Origin: Deltaproteobacteria bacterium
Lineage (GTDB): Bacteria > Desulfobacterota > GWC2-55-46
Assembly (NCBI GenBank): GCA_015075075.1
Contig: JABTVA010000002.1
Coordinates: 1-64,000, forward strand
Reading direction: 5' to 3'
Length of the DNA stretch: 64,000 nt
The notes under the pieces were generated by a model that had not been told where the DNA came from, did no database searches, and saw only the letters and a list, made by a program, of their open reading frames with translations. Position 1 is the stretch's first letter; every line of letters starts with the position of its first letter. A program made the translations under genes and the position numbers. Positions 9,559 to 18,762 of this stretch are shown in pieces.

Positions 9559-10425
9559 TCACTCTACGTTCTGGACCTGCTCCCGTATCTTCTCGACCTC
9601 GCTCTTCATGTCGATGACTGTCTGGGTGATCTTCACGTCATTGGCCTTTGAGCCTATGGTGTTTATCTCGCGGCCCAGCTCCTGGCACAGGAAATCGAGC
9701 TTCTTGCCGATGGGCCCGTCGGAGGCCGCGAGCTTACGGAACATCTCTATATGGCTTTTAAGGCGCGTAGCCTCCTCTGCGGTGTCGGTCTTTTCGGCGA
9801 ATATGGCGGCTTCGAGGAGTATCCGCGATTCCTCTATCCTCTCGGCCAGCACCTTTTCCATCTCGGCCTTGAGCCTCTCCCTGTACGCCTCGAGCATCCT
9901 GGGTATCCTGGCCTCTATGGTGAAGAGGAGCCCCTCGAGCGAATCCGCCCTCGAAAGGAGGTCTGTTTGAAGCGCCTCGCCTTCCCTCGCCCTCCATGCC
10001 TCGACCTGGTCGAGTGCGCTTTCGAGCCCGGTGCGAAGCGGTTCCCAGTCCTCGTCCGTTACCGAGCCCCTCCTCTCGAAGGTAAAGATGTCCTTCTGCC
10101 TCAAGAGGGCCGCGAGGTCCATCTCGCCCTTTACATCGAGGGCGGACTTGAGCTCCGCTGCGGCGTCCATGTAGAGCTTCGCCATCTGGAGGTTCAATCT
10201 CAGGGGCGGCGTTTCCGCGGAGACCGGGATTATGTGGACCGAGAAGGGCCCCGGGCGAACCTCTTCTTTATCTCGTCGCGGATCTTCGTCTCAAGGAGAG
10301 AACCTCTCGGGCGCCCTCATCGAGATGTCGATGAACCTGTGATTGAGGGCCTTCACCTCTATGGCATAAAGGTCTCCCTTGATATTGAAATCGCCTTTGC
10401 CCCAGCCTGTCATTGACCTTGCCAT
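9559..10425 (-). CDS. yicC: YicC family protein, frameshifted near residue 42
   Basis: YicC proteins are conserved endoribonuclease-type RNA-binding proteins, usually about 290 residues long and encoded next to gmk, as here. The natural start is the ATG at 10425. It has the good ribosome-binding site GGAAGGG and gives MARSMTGWGKGDFNIKGDL, matching the family N-terminus. The frame is lost near 10298-10303 (RAPERFS, then two bases missing or one extra) and resumes as LETKIRDEIKKRFARGPF, then continues to the stop at 9559. The intact part starts with a methionine at 10197 (212 residues) and includes the family C-terminus LCQELGREINTIGSKAND. The single indel could be a consensus error. Confidence 0.85.
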
Positions 10426-10472
10426 GCGGACCCTTCCGGAAGATTCTGGCGCGCCTACTTCAAGCCCTGTTC

Positions 10473-11453
10473 TCAGGTTCGATTGGGCCGCCTTGAGGAG
10501 CTCAGCCGGGGTGAGCGTTGCGGTCCGATCTTGCCGACCACCACGCCGGCGCGAAGTTTGCCAGCGCCGCCTCCTGTAATTTGCCCCGGCGCGGGCGCGA
10601 GCGCGAGTCCGATCACCGTATCGCTGGCGCTGCTTACGTCAAAGACCTCCTGCGCGACGGTCGGTATGTGGGTCTCCCTTCCCGGCTCGAAGAGGCTCAT
10701 GCCGTTCTCCCCCCTGGTCACGAGGAGCGCCTGGCAGCCGAGCCGCCTGAAAAGGGCCTGTCCGGCCCTGTGAAGGGACTCGTCATCGGTTATTTCGATC
10801 CCGGACCCCTGGGAGGCCTCGAGGTTATTGGGTGTGACTATGGTCGAGCCCCTGTAGAAGTCGAAATGCTCGACCTTGGGGTCGATTGCCACAGGCCTTC
10901 CGATATCGCGGCAGAACGAGTTCGTCTCATCCATGAGGCGCTCTGTAACGAGCCCCTTGGCATAGTCGGATACGACCACTATGTCGGCGGCCCTTACGGC
11001 CTTTTTTATGTATTTCAGTACCTTGTCGGTCGCTTCCGGGTCGATCTTGTCGCGCATCTCGCGGTCGAACCTTACGACCTGCTGGTGATGGGCGATTATC
11101 CTGGTCTTTATGGTGGTCGGCCTCTTCCGGTCGGTTACTATGCCGTCTGCCGGGATGCCCTTTTCCTTAAGAGAGGCCACGAGCTTCTTCCCGTCGGAGT
11201 CGTTCCCCACTACTCCCGTTACGAGGGACCTGCCGCCGAGGCTGTGGATGTTGTTTACGACGTTTGCCGCCCCGCCGAGCATTATGGATTCTGAGGTTAC
11301 CTCGACGACCGGGACCGGGGCCTCGGGCGATATCCTCTTCACCTTGCCCCATATGAAATGGTCCATGATGAGGTCGCCGACCACGAGGACCCGCGCCCTT
11401 CCGAACTTCTCGATTATTGACTGCGCCCGCCTGGCGCTCAGGTACTTTTTCAT
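10473..11453 (-). CDS. rfaE1: D-glycero-beta-D-manno-heptose-7-phosphate kinase (RfaE domain I), C-terminus frameshifted
   Basis: Phosphorylates heptose 7-phosphate at C1 in the ADP-heptose pathway that feeds LPS core synthesis. It is a PfkB-family kinase: the N-terminus VLVVGDLIMDHFIWGKVKRI and the AANVVNN motif are typical, and ADP-heptose kinases share ISPEAPVPVVEV. Two oddities are visible. The PfkB signature DxxGAGD reads DVSSASDT, so both anion-hole glycines are Ser while Asp remains. After residue about 290 several G-run indels break the frame; homologous C-terminal sequence continues in other frames to about 10430 (LLKAAQSNLRTGLEVG). The start at 11453 (MKKYLSARRAQ) fits homologs better than the upstream ATG at 11477. 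The gene runs directly into yicC. Confidence 0.85.
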   Translation of the reverse strand: MKKYLSARRAQSIIEKFGRARVLVVGDLIMDHFIWGKVKRISPEAPVPVVEVTSESIMLGGAANVVNNIHSLGGRSLVTGVVGNDSDGKKLVASLKEKGIPADGIVTDRKRPTTIKTRIIAHHQQVVRFDREMRDKIDPEATDKVLKYIKKAVRAADIVVVSDYAKGLVTERLMDETNSFCRDIGRPVAIDPKVEHFDFYRGSTIVTPNNLEASQGSGIEITDDESLHRAGQALFRRLGCQALLVTRGENGMSLFEPGRETHIPTVAQEVFDVSSASDTVIGLALAPAPGQITGGGAGKLRAGVVVGKIGPQRSPRLSSSRRPNRT

Positions 11454-11483
11454 GGTTTTTCGCCGGAATTGTGCCAATTAGAA

Positions 11484-11513
11484 TTTATAACACAGAAACA
11501 TTTGGCAAGGCAA
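11484..11513 (-). promoter_or_regulatory. Sigma-70 promoter of the rfaE1-yicC-gmk operon
   Basis: On the minus strand TTGCCT (11513-11508), an 18-base spacer and TATAAA (11489-11484) give a leader of roughly 24 bases before the rfaE1 start at 11453. Confidence 0.5.
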
Positions 11514-11559
11514 TAAAGTAAGCGGAAGGGTCTCGAAGGGGCATGGAAATGCAAAAAGT

Positions 11560-12585
11560 TCAGGGGCAGGTCTCGAATCCGGGCCCTTTACGCGCCTTTC
11601 CGGCCTGAAGGGCGTTGAGGAAAAACTCCTCGTATTTCCGGGCGATAGCCCTGGGGTCGTTCCGTCTTACCATAAGCTCATGGCCCTTTTGGCCGAGCTC
11701 CGCCCTGAGCGCCCTGTCCTTTACGAGCCTGTCAAGGTGCGCGGCCATGCCCTGAATATCATTAAGGCGGGCCAGGAGCCCCCCAGAGCCCACAACCTCC
11801 CTGTTCGCGGCGTCGTCATAGGTGATTATTGGGAGCCTGTTCGCCATCGCCTCGAGGAAGACCATGCCGTAGGACTCATTGGACGTGGGATAGAGGAAGA
11901 TGTCGGAAAGGCGCATTAGGCTCATCTTCTCGTCCTCTGTAAGCCTTCTTTTGAGCACAGTAACCCTCTTTCGCCCGAAGAGATAATTATAGGACCTTTC
12001 AGACCTTATGACGAAATGCGCGCCCGGGTTTTCATAGCGCCTCGCTATCCGCATGAAATGGGCGTTCTCTTTCCTGGCATTGCCGATTGAGCAAATTATG
12101 AGCTTCCCTTCTGGGAGGCCGAAATGGGCCCTCCCGTAACGGGCGTCGTATTCTCCGGCGTCAAAGGGCAGGTCTATCCGGATAATATTCTCTTTCCGTT
12201 TCTGGAGCGAAAGGACGAAGCCTGAGAGGACGGCCGTCCCTCTGACGTCATTGAGGTTTCCAGCCTGCCTCGGGCACATGACCGTCTGCGTGACGGTTGC
12301 GAGGGCCGCTGCCTTTCTTATATATTCGTGGTCGCTTCCGCCGCCCGGGGCGCAGTGCACGATGTCAGGCCTGAGGCGCCGTATGTACTCTTCTATATTC
12401 GGGTAATCGACGCCGTCGTAGAAGACCGGATAACTGGCCTCGAACTTTTCGCTCAAGCCCCCCCTTGCCATTGCAAGGACGCTCACCGTGAACCGGGACC
12501 TGTCGAGGTGCCTGGCCCAGTGATGGATGCCGAGCTGCGAGCCCCCGTAGTCGAGCCTGTGAGGGCATATCAATAGATGTATCAT
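11560..12585 (-). CDS. Glycosyltransferase family 4, polysaccharide synthesis
   Basis: Predicted cytoplasmic GT-B-fold glycosyltransferase of 341 residues. The N-terminal acceptor domain starts CPHRLDYGGSQLGIHHWARHL, the usual glycine-rich loop. The C-terminal nucleotide-sugar domain carries the E-x7-E motif region, ESYGMVFLEAMANRLPII, preceded by DIFLYPTSNESYG. It lies just left of the repeat-flanked O-antigen cassette and reads in the same direction, toward rfaE1. The intervening 12586-12703 contains an imperfect inverted repeat (about 12657-12692) but no clear promoter. Sugar specificity cannot be told. Confidence 0.85.
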   Translation of the reverse strand: MIHLLICPHRLDYGGSQLGIHHWARHLDRSRFTVSVLAMARGGLSEKFEASYPVFYDGVDYPNIEEYIRRLRPDIVHCAPGGGSDHEYIRKAAALATVTQTVMCPRQAGNLNDVRGTAVLSGFVLSLQKRKENIIRIDLPFDAGEYDARYGRAHFGLPEGKLIICSIGNARKENAHFMRIARRYENPGAHFVIRSERSYNYLFGRKRVTVLKRRLTEDEKMSLMRLSDIFLYPTSNESYGMVFLEAMANRLPIITYDDAANREVVGSGGLLARLNDIQGMAAHLDRLVKDRALRAELGQKGHELMVRRNDPRAIARKYEEFFLNALQAGKARKGPGFETCP

Positions 12586-12703
12586 GCGGGTCTCCGTTCA
12601 TCCGTATTGGATGTGTATATTTTTCTAATTGCAATCTCTGAAAATTAAAGATTTTTCCCGCTTTTCCCGAAAGGCCGGGAATAAAAAGCGGAGCATATAT
12701 GAC

Positions 12704-13015
12704 AAGGAACCTCTGATTAATTCGCAAATGTATGTCATTCTGAGCGTGTGAGCCGAAGCCCTGAGTGAAACGAAGGGGAAGAATTCTCGTATTCTGAAGA
12801 GTCAGCAGTTACGATTCTTTCTGTCGCTACGCTCCCTCAGAATGACAGAAAACGGAATTCGACCTTATTAGGGAACCTCTGATTAATTCATGTGTTCGTC
12901 ATTGCGAGCGAAGCGAAGCAATCTTATCTTTTGGAAAATCAAGCGCTTAGAGATTGCTTCGGAGCTGAAGCTCCTCGCAATGACAACAGAAACCGAAAAT
13001 TAATCAGAGCTTCCC
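12704..13015 (+). repeat. Composite repeat A1-B1 (left copy of an inverted pair)
   Basis: Two adjacent non-coding elements. A1 (12704-12870) contains GTCATTCTGAGCG ... CCTCAGAATGAC. B1 (12871-13015) is bounded by GGGAACCTCTGATTAATT and AATTAATCAGAGCTTCC and contains GTCATTGCGAGC ... CTCGCAATGAC. A near copy lies in reverse orientation at 18449-18759; the two B halves differ at about one base and the A halves by scattered changes. It fills most of the non-genic stretch 12586-13064. Confidence 0.9.
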
Positions 13016-13064
13016 AATATGTGAGCATTTTTATTCACGGCATGACGCAGAGTCCGGGGAAAGA

Positions 13065-14303
13065 TCAATTTTTAGAGATTGCACGGGCTTCCCTTCCGCT
13101 CCCGAGGACCATGCCGGAGAGCGCCCAAAAGGTCTGCCCCGTATGCCTGGTCATTATGTCCTCCGTCATGTTGAGCACCAGAAAGGCCAGAAGGAGCCCA
13201 ACGCCGGATACGCCTATATAGAACCATTCCTTTCCCGGGCGGGGAATTAGAACAGCCGAATGCATGCGGCTGAAGAGCTTCCAGAATAGGAGCATCAGGA
13301 AGACGATGCCGCCTGCCCCGGCCATGACCCCGTAGCTTAGAAAGAGATTATGCGGATAGACATGGCCAAGCCTGAACGCGGGGACAAATATTTCCTTGTT
13401 GCCGAAGCCGAGCCCCTGGAAGGCCTCTTCATTATCTCCTGGAAGAACCCTCCCCAGATTATCCACCTCTCCTCTACCTTCAGCTCCTCTATCGCGCCCC
13501 TCCACCCTTCAATGCTCAAATCCATGTTCAGGTCGCGCTTGGTCGATACCAGCGGTACTATCGAGACCAGAACGAGCGCCGCAACCGCGACCGACGCAAG
13601 GCGCACCCTGAGTCCGGATTGCAGTATCTTCCCGTAGATGATGAAGACCGCGACAGCGGCTATGACCGCGAGGTACCCGGCCCTGAGCCTCGCGAAGTAG
13701 ATGCTGAGTACGCAAACGGCGCAAGCCTGAGCGCGAACGCCCGACCCAGCCCGGCCCTTTCGTAAGCCCCAACCCAGCCTGACCACTGCGGCAGAGGCCA
13801 TGGAAGAACTGAAATAGGCCCTCTTTCCGTAGGGAACAGCCCGCTTTCCTCGAGCCGAGGCCGAAGCGAGGCCCAGGATATAATAAAAATAGATGCCTGC
13901 CCCGATCATGAGCGCGGCCCCTGAAAGAAACCACATGCCGAGATACGCGAAGTCCCGCACGTTCCTCGTCATGGCATAAAAGACCCAGAAGGCCAGCACA
14001 GGATAGACTATTTCTTTCTTTATCTCCGAGAGGGAACGGAGATATCTTCGCCGGGTATTATCGTAAGGAGAGCGAGCGCGGGCTAGATGAAAAGAGAAGG
14101 CGCATGGGAGGCCATTCCACCCTGCCCTTCTTCCACATGTGCGCGGCCCCTAAAAAAAGCGCGAGGAAGAGACCGGCCTCCCTCAGGGTGACGATACCGG
14201 GTAGGTTCAGCGAGAAGAGGTACACCCCCATCGAGGCAAGCGCGGCCCTTGAAAGGGCCGCGCTCGCAGGGTCTGCCTGGTTTGGAGGTCCGGATGTATT
14301 CAG
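13065..14303 (-). pseudogene. O-antigen ligase / polymerase-like membrane protein (WaaL/Wzy family), several frameshifts
   Basis: Reconstructed from three frames. The first segment (about 14303-14100) reads MGVYLFSLNLPGIVTLREAG and LFLALFLGAAHMWKKG, two membrane helices. The middle (14000-13500) has helices around LGMWFLSGAALMIGAGIYFY and, in other frames, a stretch with Arg- and Gly-rich sequence typical of the RAGY/LA loop region. The last segment (13505-13065) holds the conserved large periplasmic loop motif GFGNKEIFVPAF ... VYPHNLFLSYGVMAGAGG, then two helices. H-N-x-F in this loop is characteristic of O-antigen ligases. At least three indels disrupt it. A ribosome-binding site GGAGG precedes a CTG at 14303; no ATG start is visible there. 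A perfect 12-bp inverted repeat (14239-14264) lies inside. It may be an assembly-error casualty rather than a true pseudogene. Confidence 0.7.
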
Positions 14304-14324
14304 GTTCTTTCCTCCCGGCTTTTG

Positions 14325-15238
14325 TCATCTGCCTGCCTTCAAGGACAGAGGCCATGATCTCACCGCACCTGTGTGCATAGGTGTGGTTTCAAGCACGCGC
14401 CTTTGCCCTTCCCTTGCGATCTCTATGGCCTCTTCAGGGTTTTTAGAATAATAGAGGGCCTTTTGGACGGCCTCCTCTTCGGTCCTGAAGCCGATGTAAT
14501 GGCGCCCTTCCTCGAAAAGTTCCTCATAGCCGAGGCCATCATAGGTGTTTGTAAGGAGCATGCACTGGCCGTTCGCCAATGTCTCGAAGACACGCATATT
14601 CATGTCCATGCCTTTTCCGCCGTCAAGCCCGCCCCGGCGTTGAAGCCGATGGTAGAGCGCGCAAGCTCGCGTGGCCTCGACCCTGAAGCTCTTCCTGAAA
14701 AGGAACCTGGCTGATAGCCCTGACTGCTTGAAAAGCCGCTCGAACTCCTCCTGTGCTTGTACGGGGCGCCGCACATGGCTATGTCGTAGTGCCTCTTCCG
14801 AAAGAACCTGTCAAGAAATGGCCCCCCTGCCATGCCCGGCCTGTAGGCGTGCGTCTCGGGCTCTGCGGCAAGCGGCAGCCATTGGGCGTTATCCCCGAGC
14901 TCTTTTACTACATGCTTCTGCGCCACCCAGATGAAGTCGAATGAGTACCTCTCGCACAATGCCCGGTGCATGGGTAGCTTGTGGCAGGAATCTATGCTCA
15001 CAAAGCCCTTTGGGCCGCCGAAGCTCTCAAGCGCCGGCAAATCGATTGGCAGGCCGCAGTCGATGAGAAGGGCGAGGTCTGCGCCCGGTATGCCCTTCCA
15101 CTCCGGCATTACCCGTGGATGGAAAGGAAGGTCGACGAGGTCCACTCCAAGCCGCTTGAAGGCCCTGAGATAATACCAGGCAGTCGTATGCGGGACTACG
15201 GAGCGGAGGAGCGCTATCCTGGGCCTTTCTGCGGCCAT
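14325..15238 (-). pseudogene. CgeB-like glycosyltransferase (Glyco_trans_1_2 type), frameshifted in the middle
   Basis: The first half (15238 to about 14770) is intact and reads ALLRSVVPHTTAWYYLRAFK, then DLALLIDCGLPIDLPALE and FVSIDSCHKLPMHRALCERY, typical of the N-terminal domain of CgeB-like enzymes. The second half continues in other frames: FERLFKQSGLSARFLFRKSF, then FNAGAGLDGGKGMDMNMRVF and LANGQCMLLTNTYDGL, the nucleotide-sugar binding part with the N-M-R-x-F-E motif. Frame changes lie near 14750 and 14640. The ATG follows the TAG of the upstream GT2 gene without a gap, so they were co-translated. A paralogue of the same type, intact, lies at 24559-25716. Confidence 0.75.
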
Positions 15239-16081
15239 CTACCCATGCGCCCCCATAGACGACGCCGGAGACGGGTTAAAGACGCTCCTTATCCTCTTCG
15301 CGTCCGCGGCATTCCTTATCCCGGCCCGCTTGTCCCTGAACATCGCTTCAGACATGTCCTTGCTCCCGGATTTCTCGTGACCGAGGTGGAACTGTATCGC
15401 CCTGTACCTCACCGACCTCATGGCGCACCCGGCTTTTTTAAGCCTGTGGCTTATGTCCGTGTCCTCGCCCCCGCCCCTGTGTTCGTACTCCTCGTCAAAG
15501 CCGTTCACTGAAAGGAGGTCTTTCCTGTGTATTGAGAAATTGCACCCTAAGAGGCTGAAGGGACTATTCCCCCTCAGGCGATAGAGCGGCCTCAACGCCT
15601 CCTCGTAGTAACGAAAATTCCCTTTAAGGGAATGGTAAAGGCCCCAGAGTGTCGGCCCGTCAAAGTATCCTTTATCCACCATCTCCGCCGTGACCCTTTT
15701 AGAGAGAGGTATGCCCATCATCACCCTCCTGCCGCCGAGGAACTCCCTGCGCCTGCGGCTCCTGAAGTGAACATCGAGGAAGTCCCTTGCGGCGATACAA
15801 TCCGCGTCAATAAAGACGATGTAGCCTGCCCTCGCCTCCATTACCGCGCGGTTCAATATCCTGCATTTCCTGAAGCCCCTCTTTTCCTGCCAGACGTGGC
15901 GGAGCTGGAAGAATGGCTTTCTGGACTTGAGCCACGCCCCGACCTCCGGGCCTGAGCCGTCGTCGGCCACAAGCGCCTCGAAGTCCCTGAAGGTCTGCCT
16001 TTCGAGCGCGCGGATGCAGAGCTTGAGATAGGGAAGGCTGTTATACGCGCCTATGATTACGCTTATCTCCGGCATACTCAA
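15239..16081 (-). CDS. Glycosyltransferase family 2
   Basis: GT-A-fold glycosyltransferase of 280 residues, cytoplasmic face of the membrane. It shows the N-terminal nucleotide-binding VIIGAYNSLPYLKLCIRAL, the DDGSG loop, and the metal-binding FIDADC motif near residue 92. The galactosyltransferase-type C-terminal motif GGGEDTDISHRLKKAGC (about residues 210-226) replaces the usual ED motif. It overlaps the preceding GT4 gene by ATGA (16078-16081), so it is translationally coupled. It is one of two intact genes in the repeat-flanked cassette. Confidence 0.9.
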   Translation of the reverse strand: MSMPEISVIIGAYNSLPYLKLCIRALERQTFRDFEALVADDGSGPEVGAWLKSRKPFFQLRHVWQEKRGFRKCRILNRAVMEARAGYIVFIDADCIAARDFLDVHFRSRRRREFLGGRRVMMGIPLSKRVTAEMVDKGYFDGPTLWGLYHSLKGNFRYYEEALRPLYRLRGNSPFSLLGCNFSIHRKDLLSVNGFDEEYEHRGGGEDTDISHRLKKAGCAMRSVRYRAIQFHLGHEKSGSKDMSEAMFRDKRAGIRNAADAKRIRSVFNPSPASSMGAHG

Positions 16082-17298
16082 GCGAGCCCGGCCTGCAGGG
16101 AGGCCTCGTTAAGCGTCCTTCTGGATAGCGCTATTTCGTCCATAAGAGAGGCAAATACCGCTGTCACCTCTTGAGCCGAGCACTTTAGCGCCGCTTCCCT
16201 TCTGCGCGCCCGCTCTCTTGCGAGCCCGCCAATACGCCTTAGCGTACAGTCCGTCGAAAGCGCCTCCTGGATAAGGCCTGCGAGCTCATCCGGGTCGGCA
16301 GGGGTCTGGATGACCTTCCCTGCCCTTTCCTTCTCTATAAACGACGCTGCGCCCGCCCCCCTCCCTATTACGACCGGCAGCCCGGCTGCGAGGGCTTCGA
16401 TGGCCGCTGTCCCGAATGTCTCGAAGAGCGAAGGCAGCACGAATACATCCGATGCGTCGTAGAGCGCGCCGACTTCTTTCACCCCGCCCGGAAAAACAAT
16501 ATTCCCGGATACGCCGAGGCTCCGGGCAAGACTGCCAAGCCGCTTTGTCCCGCTCCTGTCCTTTCCTGCCGCAATGAGGAGCGCTTCCCTGCCGTCTCTT
16601 TTAAGCGCGGCGAGCGCCTTTATCGTCGACTCAAGCCCTTTTATGCGGAAACCCGAGCCCACGTGGAGTATGACAGGGATTTGGTTAGGTATGCCCAGGG
16701 CCTTTCTCGCAGGGCCTTTTCCTGCCTCTGCCGCGCTGAACCCTATCCTGTCAAGGTCTACGGCAGGCGGTATGACAGTAAAAAGGTCCCGCTCCAAACC
16801 ATGATGGCGGCATATCTCATCCCTCCCGCGGTCGGAGAGGACCACTATCCTCCCTCCCCTTTCCCTTAAATTTCTTAATAGCCTCTTTTCCAGCCCGTTT
16901 ACCACCGCATGGAGAGGGTTTATGAGTATCGATAACCTGTCCCGGAGCCCGAAATGCGCGCTCCTGAACGCAAGCCATTCCCTGTGGCAGGCGTTCCCTG
17001 CCCTGTAGATATCGGCGACGAGCGTCCTGTCAAAGGCGATTACAATATCGAAGCCCCCGGGCCGCCTTGATATCACCGACCTGCTGGAGAGGGCAAAGGA
17101 GAGCACCTTGAGCCATGAGGAGAGCCTTATTACAGGCGCCTTTATTACTTCCATCCCCTCTTCCGGGGCCCCTTCGAACGACCCGGCAACAATCGTCACA
17201 CGGTCGCCCCTTTTTGCGAGCGCCCTTGCAAGTATCGCGGCCTGCCGCTCGTAGCCCCCGAAGGGGTTGTATTTCATGAGGACGATGGCTACATTCAC
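16078..17298 (-). CDS. Glycosyltransferase family 4, WaaG-like
   Basis: Predicted LPS core glycosyltransferase of about 406 residues. The N-terminus AIVLMKYNPFGGYERQAAILA resembles WaaG (LPS glucosyltransferase I), as does the central YRAGNACHREWLAF segment. The C-terminal domain includes LHVGSGFRIKGLESTIKALA and FVLPSLFETFGTAAIEALAA with the two-glutamate motif. I take the GTG at 17298 as start. It overlaps the stop of the upstream gene as GTGA and has a purine-rich GGAAGGCGG ahead of it. An ATG further upstream (17349) would extend deep into the upstream gene. Exact donor sugar is unknown. Confidence 0.88.
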   Translation of the reverse strand: MNVAIVLMKYNPFGGYERQAAILARALAKRGDRVTIVAGSFEGAPEEGMEVIKAPVIRLSSWLKVLSFALSSRSVISRRPGGFDIVIAFDRTLVADIYRAGNACHREWLAFRSAHFGLRDRLSILINPLHAVVNGLEKRLLRNLRERGGRIVVLSDRGRDEICRHHGLERDLFTVIPPAVDLDRIGFSAAEAGKGPARKALGIPNQIPVILHVGSGFRIKGLESTIKALAALKRDGREALLIAAGKDRSGTKRLGSLARSLGVSGNIVFPGGVKEVGALYDASDVFVLPSLFETFGTAAIEALAAGLPVVIGRGAGAASFIEKERAGKVIQTPADPDELAGLIQEALSTDCTLRRIGGLARERARRREAALKCSAQEVTAVFASLMDEIALSRRTLNEASLQAGLA

Positions 17299-18420
17299 CT
17301 GGTCTCCGCCTTCCATAGTAGGCTTCTGCCGGCGCTCCGGCATTTCCATGAGCGGAGTAGCTCCTCATAGAGCTCCTCTGTCCTGTCGAGCATTCTCTCG
17401 ATTGAAAACCTTTCGACGGCGAGCCTCCGAGCGTTCACGGAAAGCCTCCTGGCAAGCAATCTGTCTTCAAGGAGCATGTATATGCTATCGGCGAGTCCCC
17501 AAGGGTCGTTTGCCTTGAACAGGAGCCGGTTTTCCTGTCCTCCACTATCTCAAGAAAGGACGGCAGGCCGATGCAGCGACCGGGACCATCATGGCCATTG
17601 CCTGCACGATCGACTGTGGAACGCCTTCGTTCGCGTATGAGGGCTGGACAAACACGTCGAGAGAGGAGGACCATCGGCACGTCGTCCCTGTGCCCGAGCA
17701 TCAGTACGGTCTTTTCGAGTCCCAAGAGGCGATCTTTTACGGATGTATTCTCCTCGGCCTGCTGCCCGCTATTATGAAGCAGGCCTCGGGATACGTCTTC
17801 TTGACGAGCCCTGCCGCATCGATAAGGCAGTCGTGCCCCTTCCAGCTCCTCAAGACCGATACCATCCCGATAAGGGGGCAGGGAAGCCGAAGCTCCGCCT
17901 GGAGTCCGGGTGCCTGATCTCCGGTCGAACGCGCCCATGTCTATGCCTGTGGGATGGAGACGGCCTTCCGGCTCGACCTGTTTACATCAATGAGCCGTTC
18001 CCTTTATGGCCTCGGAGGTGGTTACTATGCGGTCAGGGGCATGCCTGTAGATTATGGAAGACGCGAGCCCGGTCGATACCGGCGTTGATATGGCGGGCCC
18101 TTATGATGACGGGCCTTGGCCTTACGAGCATGGCCGCTGCCGAGGCGAGCCAGCTGTCCCTGAGCTGTGCGTGTTTAAGACATCCGGCCTTAAGCCCCTT
18201 ATCATCTTTACGAGCTTCACGAGCGAGGCGGGGTAGTCCTTTTTCCTGAACGAGGATCACGGCCTCAATGCCCGCCTGCCGGGCCTTCAGGAAGATCCCG
18301 CTATTCTCTCTGATAATAACGGCCTGTGCCCCTGGACCTCATGCCGAGGCACTCGTTCAGCACCCGTATCTCCTGCCCGCCCCAGCCGAGAGAGGCCTCT
18401 GTATGGAATATGGTCCACAT
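17295..18420 (-). pseudogene. Glycosyltransferase family 4, multiply frameshifted
   Basis: Six or more short frames together give a GT4 protein. The N-terminus at 18420 reads MWTIFHTEASLGWGGQEIRV with the expected glycine-rich acceptor loop. KDYPASLVKLVKMIRGLRPDV follows in another frame. The C-terminal domain survives as DVPMVLLSALDVFVQPSYAN-type sequence and GLPSFLEIVEDRKTGF, ending in ERFSIERMLDRTEELYEELL at 17295. It begins 29 bases inside the right-hand composite repeat boundary. This is the most damaged gene of the cassette. Either real decay or a stretch of very low consensus quality would explain it. Confidence 0.7.
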
Positions 18421-18448
18421 GGATTGCGGCCCCGGATTGAATTCCTAA

Positions 18449-18759
18449 GGAAGCTCTGATTAATTCTCGGTTTCTGTTGTCATTGCGAGGAGCTTCAGCT
18501 CCGAAGCAATCTCTAAGCGCTTGATTTTCCAAAAGATAAGATTGCTTCGCTTCGCTCGCAATGACGAACACATGAATTAATCAGAGGTTCCCTAATAAGG
18601 TCGACTTCCGTTTTCTGTCATTCTGAGGGAGTGTAAGCGACCGAAGAATCTATTAACATGCTGACTTTTCAGAATACGAGATTCTACCCCTTCGTTTCAC
18701 TCAGGGCTTCGGCTCACACGCTCAGAATGACGACGTTTGTTGATTAATCAGGCCTTCCC
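18449..18759 (-). repeat. Composite repeat B2-A2 (right copy of an inverted pair)
   Basis: Reverse-orientation copy of 12704-13015. B2 occupies 18449-18593 and A2 about 18594-18759, ending in TGATTAATCAGGCCTTCCC just before the stop codon of the next minus-strand gene (18763). The A-B junction is the same in both copies, so the composite was duplicated as one unit. Confidence 0.9.
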
Positions 18760-18762
18760 TGC

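Noticed and set aside
12657-12692. Imperfect inverted repeat as a terminator
   Set aside because: It lies upstream of a minus-strand gene with no transcript ending there, and the stem is interrupted.
12892-13221. ORF starting MFVIASEAKQS
   Set aside because: It is the translation of the type B repeat; the same peptide appears at 18571-18287 from the inverted copy. Not a gene.
14239-14264. Perfect 12-bp inverted repeat as a terminator or regulatory hairpin
   Set aside because: It falls inside the coding part of the ligase-like gene, has no T-run, and its codons fit the protein.
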